Below, piece after piece: positions 39,365-50,528 of a stretch of DNA of 64,000 bases. The first letter of the stretch is position 1; every line of letters starts with the position of its first letter. The notes beneath the pieces were generated by a model. It did not search any database. It saw only the letters and a program-made list of their open reading frames with translations, and was not told where the DNA came from. The translations under genes and the position numbers were made by a program. Origin of the DNA: Sugiyamaella lignohabitans (taxonomy: Eukaryota > Ascomycota > Dipodascomycetes > Dipodascales > Trichomonascaceae); assembly GCF_001640025.1 (NCBI RefSeq), contig NC_031671.1, positions 1,178,001 to 1,242,000 of the forward strand, in the 5' to 3' direction.

Positions 39365-42300
39365 TGATTGGTAGACAGTCAATTTTAGAACCCTGGGTCG
39401 CATTACGACTCACCTGGAAATACTTGTCCACATACGCTGAAGCATTCATGTGAGCAATAAAATTCTGGTCATGAGTAATAACAATAAGCTGGAAGTTGGA
39501 CTGGTTTCGTCTTGATTCTATAATCTGTCCGAGACTCCGTGCCAGGGCCTCGCAATTTCTTTCATCAAGATTCGTAGTAGGCTCGTCAAGCGTAATAATA
39601 CCACACTTTTTACCAAAACATTCTGCTAAAGCCAAGCGTACTATAATACACGCCAACACCTTTTGGCCCGCACTACATCGACCCCTCATATCCAGCTCTG
39701 CGTCATCCTTGATCATCGAAACCCGATAGTTATAAGTTCGATTGCCTCTTGAACTTTCATGATCCGATCTTATCATGATTGTGTCTACATCCGTACCGGT
39801 GTATGTCTTTTTCCACAGTTCATCAATGATGGCATTAATTTCCTTCATCTTTTCGCTGTGATACTGCATAATCGCGCTATCCATAGCTTTGCTATACTTG
39901 GCCAGATCTTCATTCGCCACTTTTCTAGTTTCTAGTTTAATAATAGCCTTTCGATAGTTTTCTTTAACGTCTAAGAATTCAGTCGCTAGTTCGTCGTTTA
40001 TTATCTTCAGTTGATCGTCCAACTGCTTGATCTCACCAATTATACTAGAATACTTGGAGTTGAGTTGTGAATATTCATTTCTCAACCGTGTCATCTCTTT
40101 TTCGTATTTTTCTTTATTTCGTTCCGCATCATGACTCTCAAGCTCTGTAATTAATACCTCCAACTCCAGCAACTTCTGATTTAGTCGACGAACTTCCAAA
40201 TTATCCTGGACCTTTCTCTCGAATCCTTTCATATCTAGAAGTTCTCTTTCCTTTTCATTAAGCAAGCCATTCAACTCAGATATATCCTTCTCGACAGTTT
40301 CAACATCACCACTAAACTGCTTCACGCTGGCCTGGCATTCTTCCAACTTCTCTCGACCACCTTTAGCAGTGTACTCAATGATTGCCTTGCTCATCCGTCC
40401 GAGCTCATTACTAATCTGATACACCAAATTATACTTGTTGCTCAGTTCTTTCTCTGCTGCTGCGGATTCCAATTTGGCTTTAGATAATTCATGTTCTTTT
40501 TCTCGTAATTGAGGTAACATCTCATCCAGCTGTTCATTTGCTTCTTTTATGGCCTCACGTGCTACACCAATTTTGGCCTTGGTTTCTACTATTCTTTTCT
40601 CCTGATTTATTTTCTCTGATAATTGACTCTCCATTTTACTCAATTCGAGTCGTTTGGCGCTAACATTATTCTTCATCTGGTTAATATCTGCCAAAGAGGT
40701 TTCTCGTGCTGTCTGTAACCGTGCGATATCAGATTTCACTACCTTTGCTCTGTTATTCAAATCTGATAATAGTTCATGAATTTCTTTGGCTGCCCTGGTC
40801 TTAGCGCCTCTCTCTCCCTGTGATGGAAATCTTCTCTCCATGCTCTCAATCTGACTCTCCAAAGTATTGATTGCTTCAAAGTGTCGCGCAATATCGCCTG
40901 CTACCGCTCTGAGACCCTCGACTTCTTTCAAATCGGATTTGATCAAATCTGTTTGTTCAACTCTACGCTGCATCTCGCTTTGCTCAATGTCAAGCTTTTC
41001 CCTAAGCTTAGAAAGCTCTTCACGTTTACTTGGAATCTCTGATAATTCAATTGATCTAACCCGTTTGACTGATGTGCCTGCATTATGAGCTCGGTCGAGA
41101 TTTTCCTGTGCCGCTTGAAACTGTTCTTTCAACTCTGTCTCCTGGGCAGGGATTTTATCTCCTCTTTCCACAACACTTTCAATGAAACGAATCCGATCTT
41201 GCGTAGTTTCAAATCTTCTCTCACAGAGAAAGCAAACATTCTGACTCTCAGCTTGGTGTTTGGCCTGTTTAAAATAACTAGCCATAAACGAGCTACCCTC
41301 GACAGAGTGAATCGCATCTGTAAGATCCTTGTCAAGTTCAGAAATAATCGCCTCATAGTCGACGATTGGATTTGTATCTTCGTCAAACTCCAGATTTCTG
41401 AATATCTCCTGAACTTCTTCCCTAAGCTCTTTAGCCTCTGTTTCCCTGTCGGCAATTTCTTTGGTGACATGATCAATAGACGCTTGAGTTTGCAAAACCG
41501 CTTTTTGAGCCTCTTCAAGGCTCTCCGTTTGAGAATCGATATTGGCAGAAATCCTGTTAATCGCACTCTTCAAGTCATTTTCAACGGTCTCTGCATTGAT
41601 AGCGCTTCCTACAACCCTTTCAAATTCAGTATTATGTTTTTCCATTGACGTGGTAAGACCCGCTCTCCTCTTAGCAAGATCATCTTTTAACAACTTGAAC
41701 TTTGCTCGATCATCAGCGTATTGATTAGATGCAACAATATCAGCATTACAAATCTCAATCTCTTCCTCTATTTCTGTAAGTTCAGCCTTCTTTTTCGACA
41801 GCTCATCTTTCTCTTCCAGTTCATTGAACCTCGACTGAGCCAACTCAAGTCCCTTTACAAGGCCTTCGACTGATGACTTTTCAAATTCCAGAGTTCCCTC
41901 ATCAATCTTGATATTGTTGATAGTCGTCTGAAGAGTTTCAATTTCCTTTTCAAATGATCGAATTGATTCAGTATTGGATAGCTTCTTCTGCTCTAGACGT
42001 AGCTTCTGAGTGGTAAGATCCTGTATCCTAATCGATATCTCGTTTTCTGCTTCTGATCCCTTGAGACGCATGGCCTCCTGCTCAGACTGCACTCTGTTCA
42101 ACTGTCTTTCGAGGCTTTTTTCGAATTTACCGATATAGCTATCTTCACCAAGTGAATCATCGAGCGCTTCGTCTTTGACTGCCTCACGATGTATATCCAT
42201 GAGATTTAGAACTTTGCTCTTGTCAGCAATAAACTGTTTTCGCTCTGCTAGCCTTACATTATGCGCTTCTAATTCTGCTCTAAGTTGACCCTCTTTAAGA

Positions 42301-43580
42301 TTCATCTCATTGAACTTTCGACGAGTATTACTCAACTTTGCCTGAGATGCATGTATCTTTTGACTTAAAGTCTCCTTCTCATTTTTCTTTTCATTAACCC
42401 TCGTCTCAAAATCGTTTAAAATCTTCTCCAAGTCTGCCTCATCCTCAGTCATCTCCTCTAAACCTTGACTCAAACGCTGGATATTTTCGTTGGTATGATC
42501 TCGTTGTTCACGTGCAGTACGTAACTTATAAATATTCTCTTGAAATTTCTGATTCCTCTCTAGAAATTCGTTTGTTTCAGCAGACACAACCTCCATTCTG
42601 GTTTTGAGGGCATCTGCTTCGGTGCTGTATGTGTCAATTTGGATGGTTAACATATCCGCTCTTCGCTCAGCCTTTTCTGCTCTTTCCTTGGCTGCCTCCA
42701 AATATTGTACGTCTTTCTGAGCCAGACTAATATCTGATATGTTTTCTTTTCTCAGACTCTTGAGACTCTCTATAGCCTTTGTATATTTCGAAACTTGAAA
42801 AATCTCATCAAAGCGCTTCTTGACTACAGTGGCTTCAGCAAGCGGCCATAGACTATCCTCTTGATGGCAAAAGATAACGTAGTCCAGTACTGCCTTTGAC
42901 GCACCGAGATATAGAGGCACCTGTTTGTCCATATCATTGCACCGTGTACTAATTGTGGCTGTTTTCTTTGACATCTCGTCAATTGCAGTGAGTAGCCCTT
43001 CCAGAGTTTTAAAGGTACGACTAGACTTTTTCTCCGTTAACAGCATGTTTCGTGTCGATACCATCTGCTTCCCATCAATGTTTAAAAATGCAAGCTTGAT
43101 TTGAGCCATGACTTCTTTATCGCCATGAACTTTAGGATCGTTAATGAATGCACCTCCTCTACTGTTTGGAGGCAAATCACCAGTAGTTGAGTACCTCAGG
43201 CACTCAATGATAGTCTAGCTGTTAGTATCATAAGGGCCTAGCAGGTTTTTACTATTCAAATGAATTCAGTCCTTACTTACGGTCTTTCCTGTACCATTTT
43301 GACCAGCAATCAGAGTTAGCGGAACACCAAATGAGATACTCTGTCGGTCATTCTGTTCAAATGAACGAACTCCCGCAATAGAAAGCTATGTATGTTAGAA
43401 TCATATTTCCTTAATTTAACCTATAACCACTTGCTTTCAGATCATACCTTGACAATTCTCGACCTGCCATGAAGTTAGTAACTAGTGAAAGGTTTGCTGC
43501 CATTGCCACCTTTATTATTTCGTAGTTCAATTTACAGCAGCAAAGTTTCCAGCACCAGAAACACTGTATTCTACTTACAT
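39345..43580 (-). CDS. RAD50: RAD50 double-strand-break repair ATPase, 4 exons, start codon split by intron
   Basis: Model: AT at 43580-43579, then exons 43463-43448, 43385-43281 and 43214-39345, giving 1330 aa (S. cerevisiae 1312). The rebuilt start is [19 protein letters not shown], matching the yeast MSAIYKLSIQGIRSF pattern. Walker A GQNGTGKT is at about 34-41, the zinc-hook C702-F-L-C705 sits in the middle of the long coiled coil, the signature [19 protein letters not shown] and Walker [17 protein letters not shown] lie near the C-terminus. Rad50 joins Mre11 and Xrs2/Nbs1 in the MRN/MRX complex for break repair, telomere maintenance and checkpoint signalling. Introns are 115, 62 and 66 nt with TACTAAC or CTAAC branch sites. 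The only ATGs contiguous with exon 2 are in the wrong frame, which supports the split start. Confidence 0.92.
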
Positions 43581-44516
43581 ATCAAATCACCCATTCAACT
43601 ATACGTCACCAGACGTTTGCTTGATGAAAACTATATCTGATAACAAAACTCATCGAGTAACATGTACAATGCAATATGCAATAAATAAACGAAGTGCCAA
43701 ATGTTAGACGCAGACGGCTGTATCACGAAATCTTCGAACGAGATGTCAAACAAGACAAAATATCCAACGAAATGAGAAAGCTGAAGAAAACGGTAAGTGG
43801 ATTATCTGTTGAAGTATTTATATATCTCTGGCTCGACTGGCTAATATTCTCCAGTGTCTTCACTGAACTAGTGATCGCCGTACATATTGCCGTTTGTGTT
43901 GTATTCAGGGGAACTGTAAAACCGTCGAAAGCGAACTTGAGAACTTCCTCATTCTCTGATAACTCAGAGACTGTTCATTTATATAATTTTAAATAACATA
44001 TTTTAGGGATAATGCTTCTTAAAATAGTTTCTATATTTTTTACTAAGATTCAACAAACGATGAATTAACTTATATATTTATATATGATTTCAACATGAGT
44101 TCTACATAACACAGTTACATTTTCATTCAAAATCTGGCCATTATTTTAACATACAAATCAAGCTCAAAGAACACATTTAGCTTCAAATAATAATACACAA
44201 GGCGACATATTGATTCACAAAGCAAATAGCTTGTTTTACGCTGATAGCATATAAGCCAAGGTACCGCCGCATTGTCTGTGGCCAGAGAGCCTCACATACC
44301 AGTTCGCGACACATGCACGAAACGCGTCAACGAACCGAAGACATATTAATACAAATTAATTTCTAAACAAATCCTCGAATTTCCAATTTTTCCGGATCCC
44401 ACAGTCCAGAGGCTATTTATCCCACTTTTAGTCCACTAGGCACTCATTTACTGTACCATTACAGTCTGTCATATTTGTTTCACACCGACTCTCTCATATT
44501 TATAGACTAATTACAG
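43581..44516. promoter_or_regulatory. divergent upstream region RAD50 / CDC31
   Basis: 936 nt between divergent starts, AT-rich. It may contain a small spliced gene (see 43694-43959). The CDC31 side has TATTTATAG close to its start. Confidence 0.4.
43694..43959 (+). CDS. possible 3' exons of a small spliced gene
   Basis: An open stretch at 43694-43792 reads PNVRRRRLYHEIFERDVKQD and then DKISNEMRKLKKT up to a perfect donor GTAAGT. Joining to an acceptor CAG ending at 43908 continues GNCKTVESELENFLIL and a stop at 43959. The composition is protein-like and highly charged. No ATG begins the first exon in frame. An AAG acceptor directly before 43694 would make A|TG with an upstream exon ending in A, but I cannot locate that exon. 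No family recognised. It could be chance. Confidence 0.3.
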
Positions 44517-45269
44517 ATGGCAGCTCGAAGGAGAACTGGTCCACTATTTGGTTCAAGTGCCCCACAAGGCCAGCTAGCGGCAACTGCAGGCTCGGGGCCA
44601 TTTGGTCGAGGAACATCTGCTGGAAACGCACCTTTGCCAAATTCGGGTCGTGAATTGAGCGATGAACAGAAGACCGAGGTGAAAGAAGCCGTAAGTTCCA
44701 AAACACAAATCAATATTGTTATTGACATGTCTCTAACCAACTGTCTAGTTTGCAGTATTTGATACTGATAATGATTCACATCTCGACTATCACGAACTAA
44801 AAGTTGCAATGAGAGCTCTTGGCTTTGATGCTAGTAAATCTGAGGTTCTACAGATTATCAAGGATCATGATCGACAAGGCCAAAGACTAATAAACTATGA
44901 CGACTTTTCACAAGTCAGTAAGTATTCTCCTCATATTAGCTCCGAGCTGCTGGCAGAATTGAATATCTCTTTACGAGCAAAGGATCCTCGTTTGGTACCC
45001 AATAGTTGCAGGAGGTACATTACTAACAGACATAAGTGACCGCTAAAATTCTGTCGCGTGATCCTTTAGAAGAAATTCGAAGGGCGTTCAGTTTATTTGA
45101 CACAACAGGCAAGGGAAAAATTAATTTCACCGATTTGAAGCGTGTAGCTCAAGAACTTGGTGAGAACTTGGACGATGAAGAGCTGCATGCTATGATTGAC
45201 GAGTTTGATCTTGACCAAGACGGTGCCATTAATGAAGAAGAGTTTATTGCGATCTGTCATGATCATTAG
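44517..45269 (+). CDS. CDC31: centrin (CDC31), 3 exons
   Basis: Exons 44517-44690, 44749-44917 and 45037-45269 give 191 aa. A Gly/Ser/Arg-rich N-terminal extension of about 45 residues precedes four EF-hands. EF1 is [14 protein letters not shown]2 is a degenerate [16 protein letters not shown]3 [12 protein letters not shown] and EF4 [14 protein letters not shown]1 and EF4 keep the best calcium ligands. The splice in exon 2/3 rebuilds [20 protein letters not shown], matching yeast Cdc31 (VMGEKILKRDPLDEI). Cdc31 acts in spindle-pole-body duplication, in mRNA export with Sac3-Thp1 and in DNA repair with Rad4/Rad23. Introns are 58 and 119 nt; the second uses an AAG acceptor after skipping the AG that touches the branch site. 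Confidence 0.92.
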
Positions 45270-46510
45270 ACGCAATTCTGTAATGTAGTTTTTATTAGTT
45301 TATTGTTGTTAATTTATTTAATTTTATTGTTTATTCTGTTTACGATTGGTTCAAACTCAAGATTGGGTAGGCTTGGCTAGGGAACGCTGTTGATAAGCCC
45401 TTTGACTTTAGATTTGCCAAGAATCAAGTGTTCCTTCTCATCCTCGTACAATCGTTACACTTCATCTAACCCGACAGGGTCTCTATTATTTACATGAACG
45501 AATCACTCAGATTTGGAAGATTAATTAAACTGTAGTGTATTTACTGTTTTGAGCATGTCGAATTCCTCTGGTCGGGGAAGAGCTCAGGAGTTCTTGTTTT
45601 CAGTTGAAAGACCCTGTAATAGCCATACTCATCTAGCCTTTCTACATCATATCCCGTACGGCAATATTAAAAACATCGGCAAGAGAGCGCTGTCCATCTG
45701 CCTATGGTGAAGAACGGTTATAGTAGATCTTCTGAAGACAAAATCAACTTTTAAAATTGCCAGTCAAGCCCTAAGTTTGTAACGAACGATTCCATTAACA
45801 AAACTAGTTGAGATAAAGTGACGTACTCTTAAAATTCAGAATGCCGGTGTAGCTATAAATGGGGACAGAGTCAACTTTTTTTTTTTTGGTTCTAAACACG
45901 AAATAAAGTCCTCATGCTTTGCACCCGGACAAAAATACGACAAAAAGCGCCAAAGAGAACAACACCATATACATATAATTCATAAATAGTCCTGGAAATT
46001 AATGTTAAATAGAAAAGTATTACCCGGCTGGCTTCAGGCAATGTTCAGTATTTCAGGGCCGGGTAACAGAAATTTAGGGATTGCAACGGTTATATTAAAT
46101 TTAGGAAGTTTATTGAAAACAGACAGCGACTAGCTTGATTCCTTCTATCTCTACTGGAGTAGCCATTGGCAAATATATTTGCTCTGCTTGTTGTATAGAT
46201 TGAAAATTTAAAAAGACTATAGTACGGAAAGTATATAAATAAACTAACGATCTTCGATAATTAGTCAAATTATAGCTTAAAATGGGTTTTTAAGTCAAGA
46301 AGGTCCTTGCAAATGGGGATTGCCAAAGGCAAAACTAATTAGTACTGGTGTTGGGATGAATTCGCTATCAATATTGTGGCCCTATCCAGGTTAGTCATTA
46401 GAGCACGAGCGTTCGTGAATTTAATATTAGCGTTTGGGTCTAGGCTCCAATGGTATTTTCCTCCAAGCATTTAGACAATGCTCTCAAATACATGTCGGTC
46501 TGTTTTAAAA

Positions 46511-46904
46511 GTCGCATTGGTAGTATGCACTTAGTATAGCTTGGATAAACACATCCAAAACGGAATTATTAGAAATCGGATGGTAACAGGTTACAGCTAA
46601 GGAGCCAACATTCGCGGAATCGTGGTGTCTAGACACGGGGAACACGAGAGACGACCCAGTTCTCCCCTTAATATTAGCATTTCCAGTAATACTGAAAACA
46701 GAAGTCGCATTGGCAGTGTGGCACTTAATATAGCTTTGATAGCACATCCAAAAAGGAATTAGTAGAAATCAGAGAGTAGCAGCTCAGCGGCGAACATTCG
46801 CGGAATCGTGGTTTCTAAACCCGGGGAACAGGTGACCACCCAGTTTCTGCTGGCAGGAAGCACCTGACGTCCCCCAGTTCACGCCTTAATATTGGCATTT
46901 CCAG
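46511..46904. repeat. direct repeat of about 193 bp, two copies
   Basis: Copy 1 is 46511-46703 and copy 2 46704-46904. Both begin GTCGCATTGG, contain CATTCGCGGAATCGTGG and end in a variant of AATATTGGCATTTCCAG. They differ by scattered substitutions and small indels, so the duplication is not recent. Confidence 0.75.
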
Positions 46905-46946
46905 CTGGCAGTATGGATCCACGACTATCCAGACTACTATCTCCAG

Positions 46947-47167
46947 TTGATCGCGAAGAGGATCTGGCATGGATGTAGATGACTGAACATGGCTTGCCCG
47001 ACTAAATATTTGATCGTGCAGAGGATCTGGCGTGAATGTAGATGACTCGACATGGGCTTACCCGACTATGTAGTTGACTCGACATGAGTTTGCCCGACTA
47101 ATATCTGATCGTGCAGAGGATCTGGCATGGATGTAGTTGACTCGTCATGGGCTTGCCCGACTAATAT
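46947..47167. repeat. tandem repeat, about 63-bp unit, three copies plus a partial
   Basis: Units start TTGATCG or CTGATCG at 46947, 47010 and 47105, with a half unit at about 47070-47104. The shared core is GAGGATCTGGCATGGATGTA and then CGACATGGGCTTGCCCGACTA. Confidence 0.75.
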
Positions 47168-47633
47168 CTCCAGATAGTCTAATAGAAACAGTACATCCTT
47201 TGGTATCAGACTCTTGATATTTCTTGACAAATCGCTGAATTCCTCTGAGCAAGGCAAATTAAAATAAATAAAATTTGAATAAAAAAATAAAACATTTTCC
47301 CAAATCATAAAAATGAGGGGTTACCCGGAGTATAAATCAGTACTGAAAAGATTTGAAAATCGAAAAAATTGGCTTGGTGGATGCAAATAATTTCAAATTG
47401 CAAGCTGAAAGGACTTAAAGAAGTAGATTAAGCCCATACTAAACTCAAATTTTAATTGAGCCAAATAAATCAGAGCTACGGTCTCCTCAGATTAGTTTTA
47501 TGCTGAACTTCCTTACTTTCCTGAAAGCCGGGTAAGATCTTTTTATGCACTTCATCTCAAATAAAGAAAATATCGTTGGATCAACAGATATGGTCAAAGA
47601 GATGCTATTAATTAAATAAAAAATGCTAATAAA

Positions 47634-50528
47634 TTAAATATGATAGCCATAATAAGCATAGATACCGCGCAATTCACATGCATCATTCATCGACGTTCCC
47701 GCAACATTAATCACAGACATATTGATCTTACGCGAAGCATATTCCCAAGCTGGCAACTGGTCTATACGCAAAAATGGAGTCACAGGTGGATTGTGAAATT
47801 TATACTGTCCATATCTGCTCTGATGAGTGTTCGAGATTGGTCCATTGATGCCCAAGGGCGGTGACACAGAGCGTTGACGAAGACGCTCCTGGGCAAAATT
47901 CGCAAACGAAAAGCCGGAAGACCTGGTTGGAGAAATTGGTGCCAAAGAAGCCTCGGGGAAGGTCGTGTTGGTGGCCACTTCAGAAACAGGTTCTTCTTGA
48001 GCCTTGACTTTACGGTAAATCCACCCTCTACGTGCCCTGCCGATTTCAATGTCAAAACCTGGAATACTGATTCCTTTAAGTTTAAGAAGCATATCAGCAG
48101 AGAACTCAAATATGTCAATGTTCGGATTAGCGTTGAACAATGCAGTGCTTCCTTGTACAGCCCACAGACTCAAATAGGGGTTTCCAGTCAAGTCGACAAC
48201 TTTGAGTTCTGGCAACAGGGTCAAGAACTTCGACAATTTGTCTATAGGAATGTCAGCATGGCCAAACGAGAGCGATTGCAAGGAGGTGAGCTGCGAGAGA
48301 GACTTCAAATGAGATTCTTTTACCGGCAAACCAGAAAGATTTAAATATCTCATCTTGTTACTGGCGGATCGAGGCAGATAATGGACAATAGTGTCAAAGT
48401 CTTTTGGTGAAAGTGGTGAGGGTTTTGTTACATCAAACATGAGATTGAGCCACTCGAGTTTTCGTGTGGATGGATGGAGCAACAAAAACTTCAAAAGACC
48501 ATGTGAAGTCAACTTGACACATTTTGCTAGGGAGAGATGTGTCAAACTTGCCGAAGACGGTAAAGAAAGAAGCGCATCCGGAGTAATTTGAGTATGTGTG
48601 AGATCGATACGAGTCAGATTGCAGAGCTTAGGAAAGATACGACCAAACGTCTCGGAAGAAACTGTGGAGCATGCGTGAAAGGAGATTTTGGTTAGGTTTT
48701 CGATTGGGTGGGAGTCGAATGAGAAAATGGAATGTTCCAAGGCATGAATAAAGCCAGGTTTGCTGGTGGAACCCGTGAAATCAATTGCATCTAGAAGAGG
48801 GGTATTCTCAATCAAATGATTGATAATTCTCGAATCGAGATCCATATCAATAGATTCGGCCATAGAAAACTCATGCAAGTTAGGACACATTTCTAGTGCG
48901 CTTAGAATAGTGGATGAAGTGACCATTTGAATTTCCATCATCATCTTTCCAGTTCTACCTAGACCTACACTGGTAAATGTACTGAAATCAAGAGCTCTAA
49001 CGAGAATTCCATATCCTGATTTCTCAATAGATCTTCGGAATTTGTCAAAAGTATGTGGCTTAGGGAAGGAGACGCGTCGATAAAGCACGGGAATACCAAC
49101 ATCATACATAGAAAAACAAGTGGGTAAAATCCTAGCTAAAGCGGATGGACCCGTGCCGGTTGGTGCTTGTAGCATGACTTCTTGTAAGATGAGCGACAGA
49201 ATTTCTGGTGCTAGATTATGAAGATTAGGTGCTTCTGGTGTATAGAATTGATGATGCATCATATAATCACTTCCAGCCATGGATTCAGCAATGGAACCTG
49301 CCACAGATCCTGCTACAGACCCAGCAACGGACCCAGCTCGTGATCCCGCATAAGAACCGGCATATGAACCTGCGAAAGAACCAGGAATTGAGCCTGCCAC
49401 AGATCCTTGATGATGTAAAGGAGCAGCACCATCCTCAACACTAAGCAATTCGTCGTCTTCGTTATCAGTTTCATAAATAGCACAAGATGGTAAACTGTTG
49501 CCAAATCTAGCGTCAAAATCAGTGAAATTGGGTGCATTGGTATAGGCAAAAGCGGCGTTTTCCTCTGCCAAACTTGAAAGAAATGACTTATTAGGACCAA
49601 ACAAATAACTATTACGATGGCTCCGTAGTGGAGAGCCTGCCTCGCTATGAAGAGTCGAAGCAGCACCACTAACAGCCAATGCCTCGGAAGCCGTAATAGC
49701 ATTATCAGCAGCAATAAGAGCAGCTTCAGGATCCAATTCCATGAGCATTCCATTATCATCGACCAACGACGAACTACGCTGTTTATATGCGGAACCTGGT
49801 CCGGAATATGCAGAAGATCCAGCGTTCATGGCATCTGCCAATGAATACCCGCCAATATCAGCATTATCTGGGTGATCCGATGACTGGCCCTGATTATATG
49901 ATTGTTGACCATGGATATTACCATAGCCAAAACCGTAACCATGCCCGTGACCATGATTGTGACCAGGGTGACCATGTCCATGACCCTGTCCATGACCCTG
50001 TCCATGACCCTGTCCAAAACCATGACCTTGGCTCTGACCTTGGTTCTGACCGTGAGCTAGACCGTGAGCATGGCCAAAAGAATGCCCGTGATTACTGTTG
50101 GAATAGGCATTACCATGAGTATGAGGATATGCTGATCCATAGCCATATGAATGGCCATGAGAGTGTGATTGTCCATAAGCATAGCCACTCCCGCTGCTAC
50201 TTACACTGTAAGCGCTGGTACGACGACTGTTGTGGATACTATTTTGGCCACTATAGCTGCCACTGTTGTAGTGTTTAGCATGTCCAACTGAATTACCATG
50301 AGAACTCTGACCACTTGGGCCACTTTGACCACTTTGGCCAATTAGACTGGTCAGGCCGCTTGGACCACTTTGACTGGTCTGACTGTTTTGACTACTTTGA
50401 CTGGTCTGATTGGTCTGACTAGCAGAATCATTCTCTCTGCTCTGGATATTATGATCGTTCTGACTGTTCTCGCCGCTATGGCTATTGCTGTGTGGATTGT
50501 TAGAACCAGAGGCACTGCCAGTATTCAT
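47634..50528 (-). CDS. large leucine-rich-repeat protein with F-box-like segment and Gly/His-rich N-terminus
   Basis: 964 aa, one exon, ATG at 50528. Residues 1-300 are low complexity: Ser/Asn/Gln, then GHGQGHGQGHGHGHPGHNHG repeats at about 165-205. Around 375-410 is an Ala-Gly-Ser repeat (SYAGSRAGSVAGSVAGSVAG). A conserved-looking segment then starts NLAPEILSLILQEVMLQA with LPTCFSMYDVGIPVLYRRV, the pattern of an F-box followed by linker. Leucine-rich repeats of ribonuclease-inhibitor type follow (for example LTRIDLTHTQITPDALLSLP and LTHLSLAKCVKLTSHGLLKF), to about residue 830. F-box/LRR proteins usually select substrates for SCF ubiquitin ligases. The F-box reading is inference and the yeast orthologue is not clear to me. 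Confidence 0.65.
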   Translation of the reverse strand: MNTGSASGSNNPHSNSHSGENSQNDHNIQSRENDSASQTNQTSQSSQNSQTSQSGPSGLTSLIGQSGQSGPSGQSSHGNSVGHAKHYNSGSYSGQNSIHNSRRTSAYSVSSSGSGYAYGQSHSHGHSYGYGSAYPHTHGNAYSNSNHGHSFGHAHGLAHGQNQGQSQGHGFGQGHGQGHGQGHGHGHPGHNHGHGHGYGFGYGNIHGQQSYNQGQSSDHPDNADIGGYSLADAMNAGSSAYSGPGSAYKQRSSSLVDDNGMLMELDPEAALIAADNAITASEALAVSGAASTLHSEAGSPLRSHRNSYLFGPNKSFLSSLAEENAAFAYTNAPNFTDFDARFGNSLPSCAIYETDNEDDELLSVEDGAAPLHHQGSVAGSIPGSFAGSYAGSYAGSRAGSVAGSVAGSVAGSIAESMAGSDYMMHHQFYTPEAPNLHNLAPEILSLILQEVMLQAPTGTGPSALARILPTCFSMYDVGIPVLYRRVSFPKPHTFDKFRRSIEKSGYGILVRALDFSTFTSVGLGRTGKMMMEIQMVTSSTILSALEMCPNLHEFSMAESIDMDLDSRIINHLIENTPLLDAIDFTGSTSKPGFIHALEHSIFSFDSHPIENLTKISFHACSTVSSETFGRIFPKLCNLTRIDLTHTQITPDALLSLPSSASLTHLSLAKCVKLTSHGLLKFLLLHPSTRKLEWLNLMFDVTKPSPLSPKDFDTIVHYLPRSASNKMRYLNLSGLPVKESHLKSLSQLTSLQSLSFGHADIPIDKLSKFLTLLPELKVVDLTGNPYLSLWAVQGSTALFNANPNIDIFEFSADMLLKLKGISIPGFDIEIGRARRGWIYRKVKAQEEPVSEVATNTTFPEASLAPISPTRSSGFSFANFAQERLRQRSVSPPLGINGPISNTHQSRYGQYKFHNPPVTPFLRIDQLPAWEYASRKINMSVINVAGTSMNDACELRGIYAYYGYHI

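Larger units (their letters stand above)
45270..47633. other. gene-poor region with tandem repeats
   Basis: 2.4 kb between CDC31 and the convergent LRR gene. AT-rich, with a T10 run near 45880 and two tandem-repeat arrays (46511-46904 and 46947-47167). There is no supported gene, no tRNA and no GC elements. A minus-strand frame over the second array (47066-47308) looks like decayed coding sequence. Confidence 0.55.
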
